Source: Fistularia commersonii
Lineage: Eukaryota; Chordata; Actinopteri; Syngnathiformes; Fistulariidae
Direction of reading: 5' to 3'
NCBI GenBank assembly: GCA_037954325.1
Contig: JBBMNZ010000030.1
Span: 7,881,001 to 7,945,000 of the forward strand
Length of the DNA: 64,000 nucleotides
Numbering within the stretch: the first letter of the stretch is position 1; every line of letters starts with the position of its first letter. Positions 51,737-64,000 of this stretch are shown here, piece by piece. The notes under the pieces were generated by a model. That model saw nothing but the letters and a program-made list of their open reading frames with translations, searched no databases and was not told where the DNA came from. Position numbers and translations under genes: made by a program.

Positions 51737-52704
51737 GGGGGGGGTTCTCAGACAGTCGGGGGAAACAGGCCTGCAGAGGATCGGGGCGATGGGGGGCGGG
51801 CGGGGGGGGAAGACGAGGACGCTCGGAAGCCATGTGCTGCTGCTGTCACATGTCAGGCTTGGCACGGCAGCGGGCGAGGCGAGGCGACAGGCGGGCGAGG
51901 AAAACACCACCCACCGAGAACTGTGGGCGTGGGGGGGGGTCGGGGGGGTGGACAGGATGGCTGGCGCTTTGTCCCCAGGCCTTTTCAAAGGGAAGAAAAT
52001 AAAACGCAGGGAGATAGATGTGCCACTAACAATCACGAGCGCGGCGCGCCGCTTCCTTTGTCACAGGAGAAGAGATACATGCAGTACAGTATAGAACCCG
52101 CGTGTGTAACACGGACTGACAACTGCGTTTTCTTCAAGTGTGTTATAAAAGTATAATAACTACAGAGCTGGACGCAGAGCTCAGTTTTAGGTTCTTTCCA
52201 CTCGGACTGGCTCAGCCAGTGTCACATCGGATGGCGGGCTTTCGCTGGTTTCCCGGCGCGAGCTCAACCGGACACTAACGGACTTGCCCCGAATTGTTTT
52301 GGTCACATGAAGTAGGTCATCTTGATTCCGGAAAATGAATCACTGCCCGTCGGAGGTCGTGTCCCGGGAACAGATTTATCCGCCGCAAAAGGCCGGTTGC
52401 ACTCTCGCCTCTGTCCATCATTTCCTCGAGCCCGCGATGAAGTGGTGACCAGAGTCTCTTCTAATCACTGCCGCCGAAAAGCATCCTGCCGTACAGGGTG
52501 CAGCCGTGGACGAGCTCCGCGTCACGAGCCAGTTTACTCTGCTGTCAAAGTCATTTGAACGCCTCGGCAGCGAACGCTCCGATGAGTCCCTTTGAATCCC
52601 GCTGGCGAACTCGTCCCCGCACGGAGATCCCGGAGGGTCTCGCAAAAGTCCCGAAAATCCTTGCAATGAACTTCAGCTTCACACACCCGTTTAGTTTTTT
52701 TTGT
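49421..52704. other. Intron 1 segment
   Basis: No exon is recognised. 51740-51960 is G-rich with several G-runs and CpGs; 52220-52640 is moderately CpG-rich. Confidence 0.45.
51706..51744 (+). repeat. (TG)n microsatellite followed by a G11 run
   Basis: About 14 TG units, then eleven G. The next 200 bp are G-rich with further G-runs (51790-51810, 51925-51950). Confidence 0.95.
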
Positions 52705-52820
52705 AGGTGTGAAGGCAGTGCAGTAGTTACCCCATCCGCCTCAGGGCAAGAAGGTCCCCGGTTCGATTCCGATAGGGAGCCTTTCTGTGCGGAGTCGCCA
52801 CGTTCTCTGTGTGGGTTTAA
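52705..52820 (+). mobile_element. SINE 5' fragment (tRNA-like head only)
   Basis: It reads GAAGGCAGTGCAGTAGTTAC, CCGCCTCAGGGCAAGAAGG and CCGGTTCGATTCCGATAGGG (a clean B box), then CTTTCTGTGCGGAGTCGCCA. It stops in unrelated DNA at about 52820. It is not a tRNA gene: no cloverleaf 3' half closes. Confidence 0.85.
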
Positions 52821-54847
52821 CGAGGGACGTAAAAAAACAAAACAGAATAGCTCTGTTGAAACTGTCAAACCCCTGTTTTCTAAATATTTGTATACAATGT
52901 GAAATCTCGGGTTTGAATCCAGCCACGTGTGAATTCCCTCCATGCAATCCCCGACATTTATTGCGCTCAGCAATTAGATGGTTGATCCCCGTAACAAGCA
53001 GCGACGGTGGAGAAATTGAAATCCCGTCCACCGCTCGCTCCTGGAGAACCACGTCCGGTTTCATGGAGATCAAGCGGCAACTCAAGTACGATCAAAGCAG
53101 AGCAGATACATCTAAGCTCATCTGGGCTTTGTGCGCGACAGAAAAGGAGGAATACATTCGCTATGTAAATGAATTATTATCTGCATTTCACATTCACCGA
53201 GGGGGAGCTCTAAAAATACGAGTGCAAGTATTATAATCGGGCCAGAAGTATAAATAGAGACATAAGATGGGATCCGTAAGTGAAAAGGAAGATGGATATC
53301 AGCTGTTTTAAGCTTTTTAATTCTTTATCAAATTTGAATCGATTAATGTGATAATTGGTCAATAGCGGTATGTAAAAATATATACATGATAAATGTGTGC
53401 AATCTTAATTTTGGCAGGAAATTGGTCAGAAGACATGCATAAGTACAACGTAAATGAACTGGGAGGGGATCGGTGCATCGCTGCTCACTGACGATTGAGC
53501 ATCCAGGGAATCTGGTACGTGGGCGTTGGGACTCTCATGCCAAATATGAAGTAAACCTATGGGCTGATGATCAAATATTGACTTATCTGATGCTAAACAA
53601 CTTCGATTGACGGTGCGACTTGAGGTTCAGCATGATTTCTTGAAAGCCTGCCTCCCCCTTCCGGCCCTCGCCAAGTGTTCGGTCCTCAAGGCGACCAGCG
53701 ATCCGCAGCTCCGCCCTCGTATTACAACATCCCGCACTCCCATCTTAATTTCCTCCAGGTTCCTAGCCAACCCTACTTCGGTTGGCTCGTGATGGATGTC
53801 AACTGTGCGCAAGCATATGGCTGCCCGGAGGAAATATTCTGTCACGCATCATTATTATGCCCAAGGACGCCTGTGTGTAAGCCGGAGACCCCGGCGCTGT
53901 CCCGTCCCCTGATTATTGTGTAACAGATTGATTAACCCCTGAGTGGAAGCAAGCCTTTTCATCACGATGGCAGGCAGCCGCTGGTCTCCCAGGCGTCACT
54001 TTGTAAATATTTGTCCCTCAGTCCACCGTGCATTAAAGATGTTGCGCTATTGACTAACTTTCTGCAGAATCAATGCCTTTAAGGTAATGCTTTGGTTATT
54101 TGCATGCATGGCGGTGTCAAGGAGGGCGGCGGCGTTTGTATTCCGCCAGGACAGGGAGTTCAGGGGAAATCTTATTGGAACAGACAATTGAAAGTCATGT
54201 GGGAGGAAACGAGGACGGATGACAAACGATTTCATTCAAAGTGTGATTGTAAAGAGGGAAGGGGGTTACATTCAAAAAAGATAAATACATGATGGGCGAC
54301 TGGATTTAGATAGAACATGGCTTGAAGACAAAAATCACAAGAGGGGAAAGGATTAAAAACCAAAAACACCAGCGACCCCATAACCCCCATCTATCACTCT
54401 GAATTATATTTCACCTATTACTCCTGTTTTCTCTATTTTTTCATGTCTCGTCAAAGCCTTTCCTCATGCATTATCTAGGAAGCATGACATCTTGATAAAT
54501 ACAGTGCTTGCTTTGCCAATATTGCTTTTTTGAGAAGAATAAAAAAGATAAAGAAAATCAATTAATAAGTAAAAACATAAATAGATAAATTAATAAATAG
54601 GCCATTATTTTTTAATTTTTTTTAAATGTATCAATATAATTGCAATGTATTTATTGTCGTTAACAGAAAAACTCAGTTTAATGTCAGGAAAATACATCTC
54701 TCTTTAATGCAATGGCATCAGACATCCTTTTAGATGTCTCCGCGAATTGGATGTCAACACATAAATCGGAGGCTATAGATGAGCCATTTTACCTTCTAAC
54801 AAAGATACAGTTTTTAAAGATTACACTTTTTTTGTTTTATATAAAGT
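52821..54847. other. Intron 1 segment, nothing recognised
   Basis: Ordinary intronic DNA, AT-rich from 54530 to 54660. No repeat family or exon is seen. Confidence 0.45.
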
Positions 54848-54851
54848 TTAA

Positions 54852-54916
54852 CCCCTGTGTGGTGTTTGGGTCTGTGGGACCCGTTTTCACGTGTTCACGT
54901 TTTCACCACACCAGGG
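54852..54916. mobile_element. 65-bp piggyBac-type MITE flanked by TTAA
   Basis: TTAA at 54848-54851 and 54917-54920 encloses ends CCCCTGTGTGGTG and, reverse-complemented, CCCTGGTGTGGTG, matching at 11 of 13 positions. TTAA plus CCC/GGG ends is the signature of piggyBac elements. At 65 bp it is little more than two ends with a GGGTCTGTGGGACCCG palindrome between them. Confidence 0.75.
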
Positions 54917-55551
54917 TTAAATAAAAGCTGTATCTATGAAAAGATACACTTTTTTTTTACTGAATGCATTTGCATATATTCAATTTCAATGTATAAAGTG
55001 AGGAGCACAGACACGCACACACATTACGGAATAATTTCTTGTTTGCGAAATTGCACTCAGCTTGCTGGCGGAGGAAGATTTGCTCCTGCTTGTTGCAAGT
55101 CTACAATCCTGTGTCAGGATGGGAGGAAAAAAAAAACAGGGAGGAGGAGAGAGATTTCTTGGATTTAATCTGCTTCTAACTTTCTCTGAACTGAACATTA
55201 AACTGCTCCGCAAAGTCTGAGCGAGAGCCACTCTCTATCTAATCTGCTGATTTGGCTCTTGGCAAGATTAAGGGTTACGGTTTGGAATGAAAGAGAGATG
55301 AGAGGAGTGAAAAGTGCGGATAGACATGAGGCGGCATGGGGGATGGGCGGCTGGTCGGGGTGGCCTAAGCGGAGATGATTAGACGAGAGGGAAGGGGGGA
55401 GATAATTGTGCCGGGGCTCTGAGGAGACCGGAAAATAATGGCTAACAACCACCAAGTGATAGATATACAAATACAACAACAAAAACAAATCCGATCAACG
55501 CGCGCGGCTTCTACTTCAAGGCTCGTGTTATGTATTTAAATAGGTGCGTTC

Positions 55552-55668
55552 CTTTCAAACGCAGTCAGACATCACCGCCTGCATAGTGTACTTCCCATCC
55601 GTGCTGTACGTTGCCATGGTTGTTCAGTAATACATCTACTGGTGGGCAGTGCAAAGTGCAGAGTTTAC
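55552..55668 (+). repeat. Dispersed repeat, copy 2
   Basis: Direct-orientation relative of the repeat at 43972. It keeps GTTGCCATGGTTGTTCAGTA and CATCTACTGGTGGGCAGTGC. Its CTCF-like core (55636-55649) matches the consensus at only about 11 of 14 positions. Confidence 0.7.
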
Positions 55669-56449
55669 TTCTGAGTTTCAGAGAAGAGACACAATAAGAG
55701 ACATTTCAGTAGACATCCAGTAGACATTTGCAGCCATGATGTGCAGTACGTGGCTTTTGCAACTCCCCATGATCACTGCTGGCATTGTTCTGGCCAGGCG
55801 AAAGCGGCTGCAAATCATAAAGTGTTAGCGACATCATGCCCAAGGTCAGAGGGTTTAGATACGAGATGATTTGATCCAATTCTGATGCTGAAATTTGGAA
55901 TTGAAATTGATTAAGTGACATGAAAGGACATACAGAGGCATGTTTCTAGGATACTGATCAGACTCAGTAGCAACCAGCGACACCCACTTTCAAGTTATCC
56001 CCACAAAGAGGTTTGACATCGGATGTTGGTTGGAACTGCCTGCCATAACTGGCTCAAATGAAAAATCCATGATATGCATCGGTGGAAAAAAAAAAAATCT
56101 GTATTTTTGTTTGAGTGCAGGATGGGAAACCTCCAACCGCTTCCTGTTCAGGCCAGAGCAGATTTAAAGGTGCTGCTACTCAACAATAAACTTGCTATTG
56201 CAACACCTTAGCTATCTGACTCGGTGAAGCCATACGTGTCTGGACGTGCACTACAGTCCCAAGGTCCGGAAAGGACTGTTGGCAAGAGGGCCTTTTCTTT
56301 TTGTGCAGCGACATGTTGGAAAGTCTGCCTCAGGACATCGAACATGCCTACTCCGTGGATTTTTTTAGGCAAAGCTGAAGATCCGCTCGTTTGCAGCTGC
56401 AAAGTCCTATGTTGTGTTTGTGTGAGTGTGTGTGTGTGTTTTTTTTTTC

Positions 56450-56640
56450 CTAGGCGCCATGGTGAAGTGGTGGTTGAAACTTCCGCCTCACAGCAAGCAA
56501 GTCTCTGGCTTCTGATTGGAGTCATTTTTTTGTGGAGTCCCCATGTTCTCCACATGTCTGCACGGTTTCCTCTTGGTTCTTTGGAGGTTTTTCTTCCACC
56601 ATCCAGAACCATGCATGAAGTTAATTGAAAGCTTTTTATC
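56450..56640 (+). mobile_element. SINE 5' half
   Basis: The head GGCGCCATGGTGAAGTGGTG, TTCCGCCTCACAGCAAGCAA and the body GTGGAGTCCCCATGTTCTCC, GTTTCCTCTTGGTTCTTTGG are visible. The 3' tail is not. Confidence 0.8.
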
Positions 56641-57156
56641 CATTCAAGTCCCTTACTTGAGGATAGGCGGGTAGTTTCTTTATTACTCAAGCCTACTCTT
56701 AACCCTTCTCACTCATGTACAGCTATTATTGTTATGTAATTACTACTTTAAGAAACGTCAAAATGTGAACACAAAATGATGTTTTCAGAATTCACTTTTA
56801 GCACTAACTTTGAAAAATCCCACCTTTGTCCTCTTATAAAAAGAAAGCTGTGTGTAGACACATGTTTAAATCTATGCAAAATTATGTTCATTTCATGAAA
56901 TGAATTGTTGGGCACCTAAAGTCACTTCTCTGTGTTTCTGACTTGAAAGCGAATGTGCTAAAACTCCGCTGAGGAATTCTGAACTTCAGTGAGCGCATGA
57001 AACTGCTATGAATCATGTAGATCACAAAAAAATGATTTGAAGGATAGCAAGCAGGGACTTTAAATTTCAGACATTTGTGGTAAATACATCAGTAGATCTG
57101 CTGCTGACATATCTGATATCAGCACCTGGAATTGAATTTGCAACATCACCTCAGTT

Positions 57157-57266
<110 letters not shown>

Positions 57267-57353
57267 TTCAAATCCACCCACGTTGATGAATGGCTCTTTT
57301 TTTCATGGTAGATCAGAGGGACTTTCTTGACACAGACACATTGGAACATCGGA

Positions 57354-57389
57354 GTGTGTGTGTGTGTGCGTGTGTGTGTCTGTGTGTGT
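57354..57389 (+). repeat. (TG)n microsatellite
   Basis: Interrupted TG units (one GCG and one CTG break), complementary to the CA tract just upstream. Confidence 0.9.
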
Positions 57390-59734
57390 TCATGAGGGGT
57401 TGTATTCCCTGGGTTTTCTCCCTCAGGGATGTGCCGCTGTAAGAACCCATTGTCGAGGGCCTTTACCCTCCCCATGTGACAGCCCTATTTGTCTTGCCCG
57501 GTCAAGCCTGTTTCATTTGGCTCACAACTTCAGTAAGTACAGTAGTGGATTTATTTATAGCTCTATTCAAAGCCCAGTCCTCCGCATGGCTGCGGTGTTT
57601 GAGCGCAACATTGTGTAAATATAGCGTCTCTTCTATTTCACCCTTTTCGCACCTCTCTTTTATTCTTTTCCTCCGCGCGTCGACGGATTCTCCCTCTAAT
57701 AGGCTCACTTGCATGACAGTGTTTGTGCACACACACACCTCGCTGAGCTAGCTGCTGTCCGAATCGCGTTGCGGTGGCGATGTCTAATTGGGCCTTCCTT
57801 TCATATTTGCTATCGCATAATGTCTCAAACGCAGATGATGCCAGTGGCTTCTGGTGTCTTCAGTTGACTTCCTCTTTCATCTCAACCCGTGTGTATGTTT
57901 AAAGAACGCACGATAAATGTTCCCGTTCTCCTTGTTATGCTCTGGATGTGCAAACCGCGTCATGCATGAAGACATAAATAATGGAAATCTGTAAGTTTTT
58001 TTTACCCCCCCCCATCCCACCCCCATCTCTCCCAAGCTTGGCCGTTCCGAAGCGTGGCTAATATGAGATGTTTTTAACCTGCGGCGCTGGAAGAGAGGAA
58101 CGCTCTAATGAGCCGGGATTGCTGCTAAAGTGTGTGTATTTGGGCGTCAGGAAGTTGCTCAATGTTTGGCTTTCGCTCGCCGTTCGTGGCGCACACACAC
58201 TCACCCGCTCATTTTTCCTGCCGGGAAAGATTTTCTTAAGTAATGACGGAAAAGGAATGATTGCAAATACAACGTCTGTACTCTTTTAAGTGAATATAAT
58301 ATAATAATAAGGCAGACGAATGTGTATCTGCAACAGATTGGACCCGCTCATCATTCTTATCTGTCTGAAGATGAATGCCGACTCCACTCTACTTTTCTTC
58401 CATTTTATAGAGGAAAACCTCAATAGTCGCTTATGCAATGTGGGTATTTTTTTGCAGTTCCTTTTCTCCCCGTTTTCTCAGTGGCTTCAGGAAGCATAGG
58501 AACCAGGGACCGTCGGCCTCTGTTCCAAAACCCATTTTAGCTCCTATTCCAAGGCAGGATCTTTGCTCTGTTCTATAGGTTGTAATGTGACGTAGATACT
58601 TGGTGATGGGTGGAACTCATAAACCACGACCATAAACAGATACTTTGTGCGGACTGGAGAACGCCATGTTAAAAACTACTGTGGTCACTGATGAAACGGT
58701 TTGCCTGAGACAAAATGGACAGGACCAGTAAGAAATGGACCGATGAAGACATCCACGCTCTTCTGAGATTTTAGAATTTACACAAAACATCACTTCTGAA
58801 CATTGTGTTGCTTAAAGAAAGCGCTTGAGATCTTAAAAGACGTTGCGAATACAGGTCACAATGGGTGTCCTTTTAGCAGATGGAGCATCTTGAAGCATCT
58901 GTCATGTTCAGTCACATGACAAGGTCGAAATGAACACTGTAAAATGTCAATGTGTACATTTATAATTTACGTCAAATGTGGGTTCTGAGATTATCTCGCT
59001 GTCGAATAGAGGGGAAGGGAGGAGGTGCTGAAAACAGAGTGAGGAAATGTAAAAAAAGGGGATATAAAGACCGAGAGGAAATGTAAAAAAAATAAATAAA
59101 ATGAAAAATGCTGTAGACACCTGAACCCAGCCGGAAGGGACCCTTTTCTGGCAGCTGACGTTTTACTTGAAGCAAACACTCACCTTAAATTCTCTCACCT
59201 CCACACACACACACACACACAGACACACACAAATGCACACAGACACTTCGCCCACGCCGCCCAAATCCCCAACAATCCGGGCCCCGTTCCACACCAGTGG
59301 CTAGAAAGATGGGGAGCGCAGCTGACACTTGTGTCGAGGAGAGGAAGAGCCAACCGAGGCAGCTCCCCCTTCCCTTCCAAGTGCTGCCGCTTTTATAGCT
59401 GAGCCCTTCTGTGAACCATTTAACATTTCATAGCGGTAATGCACGGCCCTCTCCCGGACCGGGAGTCACAGCACTGGTTTATTCATCAAAACCTCCCTGG
59501 GTTTGAAAGAGGAGGATTGTCAGGAGTTTGACCTTAAAGAGACATATTGTGCTTTTATTTAGAGCCCCTGGAACGATCTTTAGAAATCGTCTCACCTTTG
59601 TTTCTTTGTGTTACGGTCCGCAGCTCGTCGGTGGCTCTTCCGTCGTCAAGCAGAGGATAATAATCTAGATTTATTCAACTTTTTAGCAGCGGTTGAGACG
59701 GTTATTATTATAAGAGTGGCAGTTAGAAGTATTT
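57390..59734. other. Intron 1 segment, nothing recognised
   Basis: Apart from the CA tract at 59202 there is a short C-run (58006-58013). No exon or element is identified. Confidence 0.45.
59202..59230 (+). repeat. (CA)n microsatellite
   Basis: About 14 CA units with one GA break, then scattered CACACA to 59245. Confidence 0.9.
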
Positions 59735-60190
59735 TCCCATCACAAGCAGCAATGTGACAAAGGGCATAAAAGAGTTTCTGCCTGAATGAAAGGAAAGGTG
59801 TAGAAGACGGAGGTGTGTGCGGCCATGGTATCTGGTTTGGTGACAGAGGCGTTGAGAAAAAGCCAGGAAGTGGAGCTGGAGATGTCGATGTTCTCGTTGG
59901 GAGTGTGAAGGATGGATAGGATCAGGAATGAGTCCATCAGAGGAACGGCACATGGAGATAAAGTCAGACCAGGTGGTTTGGAAATGTACGGAGGAGGGAC
60001 GGCGAGGATGCTGAGGTCAGAACCGTCAGGCAGGAGGCCTCAAAGACGACCAGATAGGAGATTTGTGGCTGGAGTGAAAGAGGACATGAAGGTAGCTGGT
60101 GTTAAAGGAGGGGATGCAGAGAAAACAATTTGATGGAGGAAGATGATTGGCTGTGGAGACCCCTGAGGGAGCAGCAGAAAGGGAAACAAG
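59735..60190 (+). mobile_element. Non-LTR retrotransposon (LINE) 3' end, decayed
   Basis: The DNA follows the end of a fish LINE ORF2: GGATGGATAGGATCAGGAAT, GGAGATAAAGTCAGACCAGG and the 3' GGCTGTGGAGACCCCTGAGG with GAGCAGCAGAAAGGG. In one frame at 59912-60133 the protein reads SGRRPQRRPDRRFVAGVKED, like the GRR.RGRPKRRF.D.VKEDM motif near the C-terminus of such proteins. Substitutions and frameshifts break it, and the reverse transcriptase core is absent. I am unsure of the clade (RTE-like is my guess). Confidence 0.75.
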
Positions 60191-61694
60191 ATGATTTGCA
60201 TTTCATGGCGTGTGATGGGTGTTAAATGAAATGAATGAAACTAACTAGCCCGACATAAGGAGCCGGTTTCAGAGACGAAACCAGACAAGACGATACAAAT
60301 CCACCCACTTTTGTTTGATGGCGCGCCTCTGACGTTTAGCTGTGAGAAACCCCCGGGTGCTACCGAACCAACATCGCTTCCATGGTGATAATCTCTCTGC
60401 AGCGATTCCAAGAAACCAGCTCCTCTTTCGCCGGTCTCCCAAGTTATTTTCTAAGTGTACACCAAACTGGAAATCTCGCGGTAAACTGAGGCAAACTGAG
60501 GCGGTCGTGTGTTGCAACCGTCTTGCGTTTTGATCGGTCGTCGCCCGAAGCCACTTTCATCCATTTTTGATCTCTGCGACAGCTGTGGATGAGTTGAGGA
60601 ACAATAAAAGGAAAGTTTCAGATTAGCTGCGCAATTTTCAATATTATGACATAGCTGCAATGGGAGACCAAAGTTTCCGGCACCGAAAGTTGTGCGAACT
60701 TTCCGTTGACTTCAAGCTCCGCCGGTGCAACCGGGTGCCGAGCTGAAATGTAGCATGTTCGCTTACTCCCCCAACTTTTCACTCATCCTCCCGTCTCCTC
60801 TCTCCCGTCCTCTAATTAACATTCCCCAGCTCCTCATCTTCTCCCCTCCTTGTTTTCCTCCTCTGTCAGGAGGAGTATGGGGAACTAGTGTTTTCTCATT
60901 AAATTAGCAGGGAAGTGTGGAGCGCACCGCTCTAATATCGGCCCAGATGCCCATTAGTCCGGCAGCCTGGCTCAAATGATGGGAACACAGATCAGAGGGC
61001 AGACAGAACAAGTCCCCGATGGCTCTGCCTGATAAAACATCCTGTTTCGCCAGTGATGTCGGAACGGAGGAGTCAGTTGCTTGTGACAAAGCCACAAAGG
61101 GGGCTTACATAGGATCCGGGAAACTGATTTCTGTGCAGGTTGTTAGGTTTACCGAAAGGTTGATGTTGAGCGACCGGCCTTGACAAATCATTTGTGATGG
61201 CTATGAGGCAACCTTCTCAAATTTTTTTTTTTTTTATTCTGAAAAAAAAAAAATCCCCACTGCGTGGTCATCTGCTATGTGAGTCATTGGTGTTTTAATG
61301 ATTTTAAGTTTAATAGGAAATGTCGGGAACACCCAGAGAAGCAGCTTCGAATTCCTATAATGATGTATTTGTCAAGTACAGTGTGTCTTTCATGGCTGTG
61401 CAGATACAGGGTCGAGGAAAGGGGGGATCGAGAGAGACAGAAAGAGTGAGAAAGCGGGGGCAGAGATCATTGGGAGTTTGCAGGGTGAAATGAAGTCAGT
61501 CAGGACCCCCAGAGCGGCATGATTCACTTTCAAATGAATGAGACACACACACACACACACACACACGTTTAGTGAAACGCACAAATGCACACTTGTACGC
61601 GTGCGAAGGTTAACTTCCAGAGAGTTACATCAATGTCAATCAAGAACCACATCCGTTGGCTAAACAGTAGAGATGTGTGTACAAATATTTTAGT
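60191..61694. other. Intron 1 segment with an imperfect hairpin
   Basis: TTCCCCAGCTCCTC at 60822-60835 pairs with GAGGAGTATGGGGAA at 60870-60884 (13 pairs, one small bulge, 34-nt loop). Otherwise it holds A/T runs near 61220-61252 and the CA tract at 61542. Confidence 0.45.
61542..61566 (+). repeat. (CA)n microsatellite
   Basis: About 12 CA units. Confidence 0.9.
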
Positions 61695-61702
61695 CTTTAA
61701 AA

Positions 61703-61991
61703 CAGGGCTGGGCAATTATTTTGGCTGGTGAGCCACATTTCATATTTAATTTTATGCACGGGCTAACTAGGTATCATGTAAATTGAACAAAATGAAAATC
61801 GCAATTTAAAAATTTCAATTTTTTGGCATTTTATTTGAACTTTAAAATCATTAATGATCACATAAATGTACTGACATTATTTTGAATGTAATCCCCCATA
61901 CAAAATCAAGCAAAAGGAAAAACTAAGGAGTTTCTAAATTCAATATTGAATGAAAATATATGGCCCGCGGGCCATAAAATGCCCGTGTCTG
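61703..61991 (+). mobile_element. Non-autonomous hAT-type MITE, copy B (289 bp), with perfect target duplication
   Basis: The 5' end is CAGGGCTGGGCAATTATTTT and the 3' end, reverse-complemented, is CAGACACGGGCATTTTATGG. The direct repeat CTTTAAAA flanks it exactly at 61695-61702 and 61992-61999, the 8-bp duplication typical of hAT transposition. There is no open frame inside; movement would have needed a transposase from elsewhere. It lies in the gabbr2 intron. Confidence 0.9.
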
Positions 61992-62251
61992 CTTTAAAAT
62001 AAGTTTTAAAAAAATAATGGCGACCCGCGTCAACCAGCAGCATGACGGAAAGGAGCCCATCAGGAGAGTGAAAATGAGAGAATCAATGAGAATAACAGGG
62101 GAATTCACGCTCGGCATCGCCATCTTACTCTCCGAATACAATTTCAAAAAAACAGCCGGCGCTCCAAAGGCTGACATTAAAACACAGCAGTATTTAAACC
62201 TGCGACACCTCCCGCTGTTCACTTTGCCACATTTGGTACTAATATCTTTCT

Positions 62252-62412
62252 TTCATTCATAACCTTCGCCACTTATCCTGCAGTCGGTGTCATGGGGTGT
62301 GGAGGAGCCTTTCTTTGCCAGTGGGCGGACTGGTTGCCAGTACCATTCATCTTATCGAGACATACAACTAAACTGAAAACACTCTCATTCTCACGTCATA
62401 CAGAAACATTAA
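62252..62412 (-). mobile_element. SINE 3' half, diverged
   Basis: It starts TTCATTCATAACCTTCGCCA, then CTTATCCTGCAGTCGGTGTC. A reversed body with CATCTTATCGAGACATACAA and CTCACGTCATACAGAAACAT follows. Confidence 0.75.
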
Positions 62413-63555
62413 ACCAGTCCGAACAACAGAAATGTTTTTGTTCACACTATCTTGGTTTGGCTTCTCACCCCACAGGGACTACAGACATAAAGAGGAATAA
62501 AGTTTGAACTCGCCTTCATTTCCGCAATATTTCCTTCTCACACCACAAATCACAAGAATGGAATTATTCAACTTGAGGCGTATCAAACGTCACTATACAT
62601 AAATATATATATGTAAACGAAGCACGGTGGGTTGAATCTGTGCTGCCGTTGTAACTCGAGGTGTTTAACATGAATGAGTCTGTGTCGCAAAAGAACCATA
62701 GCTCATAAAGTGGAGTAGCTGGACGGCGTGTCAGACGGCCCGGCTGCCAACCGTCTTGTTGCACATGGTCGGGTCAGACGTACCGCGGGGAAGCGTCTGA
62801 CCTCGCTCTTTGCACCGCCCGGCCTCGGGTCCAGCCCTGGAATATTAAAGGCGGCCTTGAAAAACACGGGGATTTGGTGAAGCAGGAATGTTGCCGGAGA
62901 GCCATGACGGTTTGGACCGAATGATGGTGATCAGCGTGTTGAGGCTCTAAATTTTTTTTTCCATCGAGATAAGGCAAATATTTCCTTCAATATGTCCTAT
63001 GACCATTTCCTCTTGAAATTGTTCTGATCTCCCAATTACCAGGATGTGTATGCTTTTATTGATCTATCAAACATCCCTTGCGTCATCCATCATCAATGTT
63101 ACGTGCCAGAGTATGGAGGTGTTTTCTGGTGTGTGATATGGCTGAGCTTTATACAGAGAAGGATATGAGTGTAGAAAATATAATTGAAATATACGTGTTT
63201 GTATTTGTGTTTCGACCGATTTTCTTCAATTCTTGCCCAGAGCATTAAAATAAAATGAAAAATTCACGTGATTGACACGTGTAATGACACCTCATCAGTA
63301 ACAGACAATCGATTGCAAAATCATTGTCCCATTGTCATTTCCCAAGTGAGGGTCTGTCAGTCTCGGTATTTGAAGCGATCAAATTGGGACAAAATAATCA
63401 GAGGCCATGAATCACGCTGGTTGTCAGCAGCGGCAGCCCGGGAGGATAAAACCGCTGGTTGAACTTCTCCTAGTGACTCATATCGTTCCTCTGCAGTAAA
63501 CCGGTGTCTCAGCACTTTGCGACGTCACGGCCCGCAGCGTGGAGCAAACACACAC

Positions 63556-63587
<32 letters not shown>

Positions 63588-64000
63588 CAAAGCTCGAGTG
63601 TTGTTGTCCCAAACTGTAACACCATAAAGATGGGCAAAGTATATGTGCAGATTGTAAAATAGTTGTCGAAATGTGTGTTGAATCAGATGGTGTTCCACGC
63701 TATCTCCATCATATCTGTTCATTTCTTTTGGTAATTTCTTCCAAACTCTTTCCATCCTGAGATCGAACAAATCTAAAGATTTGCAAGTGATTCAGATCCT
63801 GAGGCCGAGCGGCCCAAGAGGGCTCCCCGGGGATTCCACAGTGTAAACAGTCCAACGTGAATGTTGCTGGACTCAGCACAAAACGCGTTTTTCCCGATCA
63901 GACGTGCCAGTGTGTTATTTGTAACCCAATCTGAAAGTACATTGAAACCCACGCGTTAAAACTTTTCCTTGGACGTGGACTATAATGCCTATCTCGCATC
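62413..64000. other. Intron 1 segment to the window end
   Basis: Only the CA tract at 63547 stands out. No exon 2 is visible before the window ends. Confidence 0.45.
63547..63588 (+). repeat. (CA)n microsatellite
   Basis: About 20 CA units with one GC break. Confidence 0.95.

Noticed and set aside
60822..60884. Hairpin as a structured RNA
   Set aside because: 13 pairs with a 34-nt pyrimidine-rich loop. No family is recognised and chance pairing is likely in this composition.

Overview
The window looks like chromosomal DNA of a ray-finned (teleost) fish. The basis is a single vertebrate-type coding exon with a consensus splice donor, at least sixteen copies of a tRNA-headed SINE of the kind found in teleosts (tail of GAATGAAT units), a non-LTR retrotransposon 3' end common in fish genomes, relics of Tc1, pogo-like and hAT DNA transposons, and very many CA/TG microsatellites. 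Bacterial-style features (operons, CRISPR, Shine-Dalgarno sites) are absent. I cannot fix the species.

Only one protein-coding gene is supported. Positions 30621-30941 (+) encode the first 107 residues of a GABA-B receptor subunit 2-like protein (gabbr2): signal peptide, then the first strand and helix of the Venus-flytrap domain, ending at a phase-0 GT donor. The exon lies in a CpG-rich, low-complexity island (about 29430-31460) that must hold the main promoter. About 2.2 kb upstream is an almost perfect REST/NRSF silencer element (28444-28464). It lies 40 bp after a consensus splice donor closing a possible non-coding upstream exon. A REST site there suits a neuron-specific receptor gene.

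Layout: 1 to about 28100 is intergenic, with no gene I can support, and is littered with SINEs, two hAT elements, a Tc1 transposase relic, microsatellites, and a promoter-like patch at 20.5 kb. 28140-30620 is the gabbr2 upstream and promoter region. 30621-30941 is coding exon 1. 30942-64000 reads as the 5' part of a very long intron 1 (more than 33 kb); I found no exon 2. The intron carries an RFX X-box near the promoter, a CpG-rich patch at 33.3 kb, a 608-bp pogo-like element still encoding an open DNA-binding domain, a repeat copy with a perfect CTCF core, a 65-bp piggyBac-type MITE, a LINE fragment, and a hAT MITE with a perfect 8-bp target duplication.

Nothing here forms a new multi-gene system. 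The observations most worth checking are the REST site with the putative upstream exon, the open CENP-B-type domain in a mini-transposon, the CTCF core carried by a dispersed repeat, and the promoter-like element at 20.5 kb.
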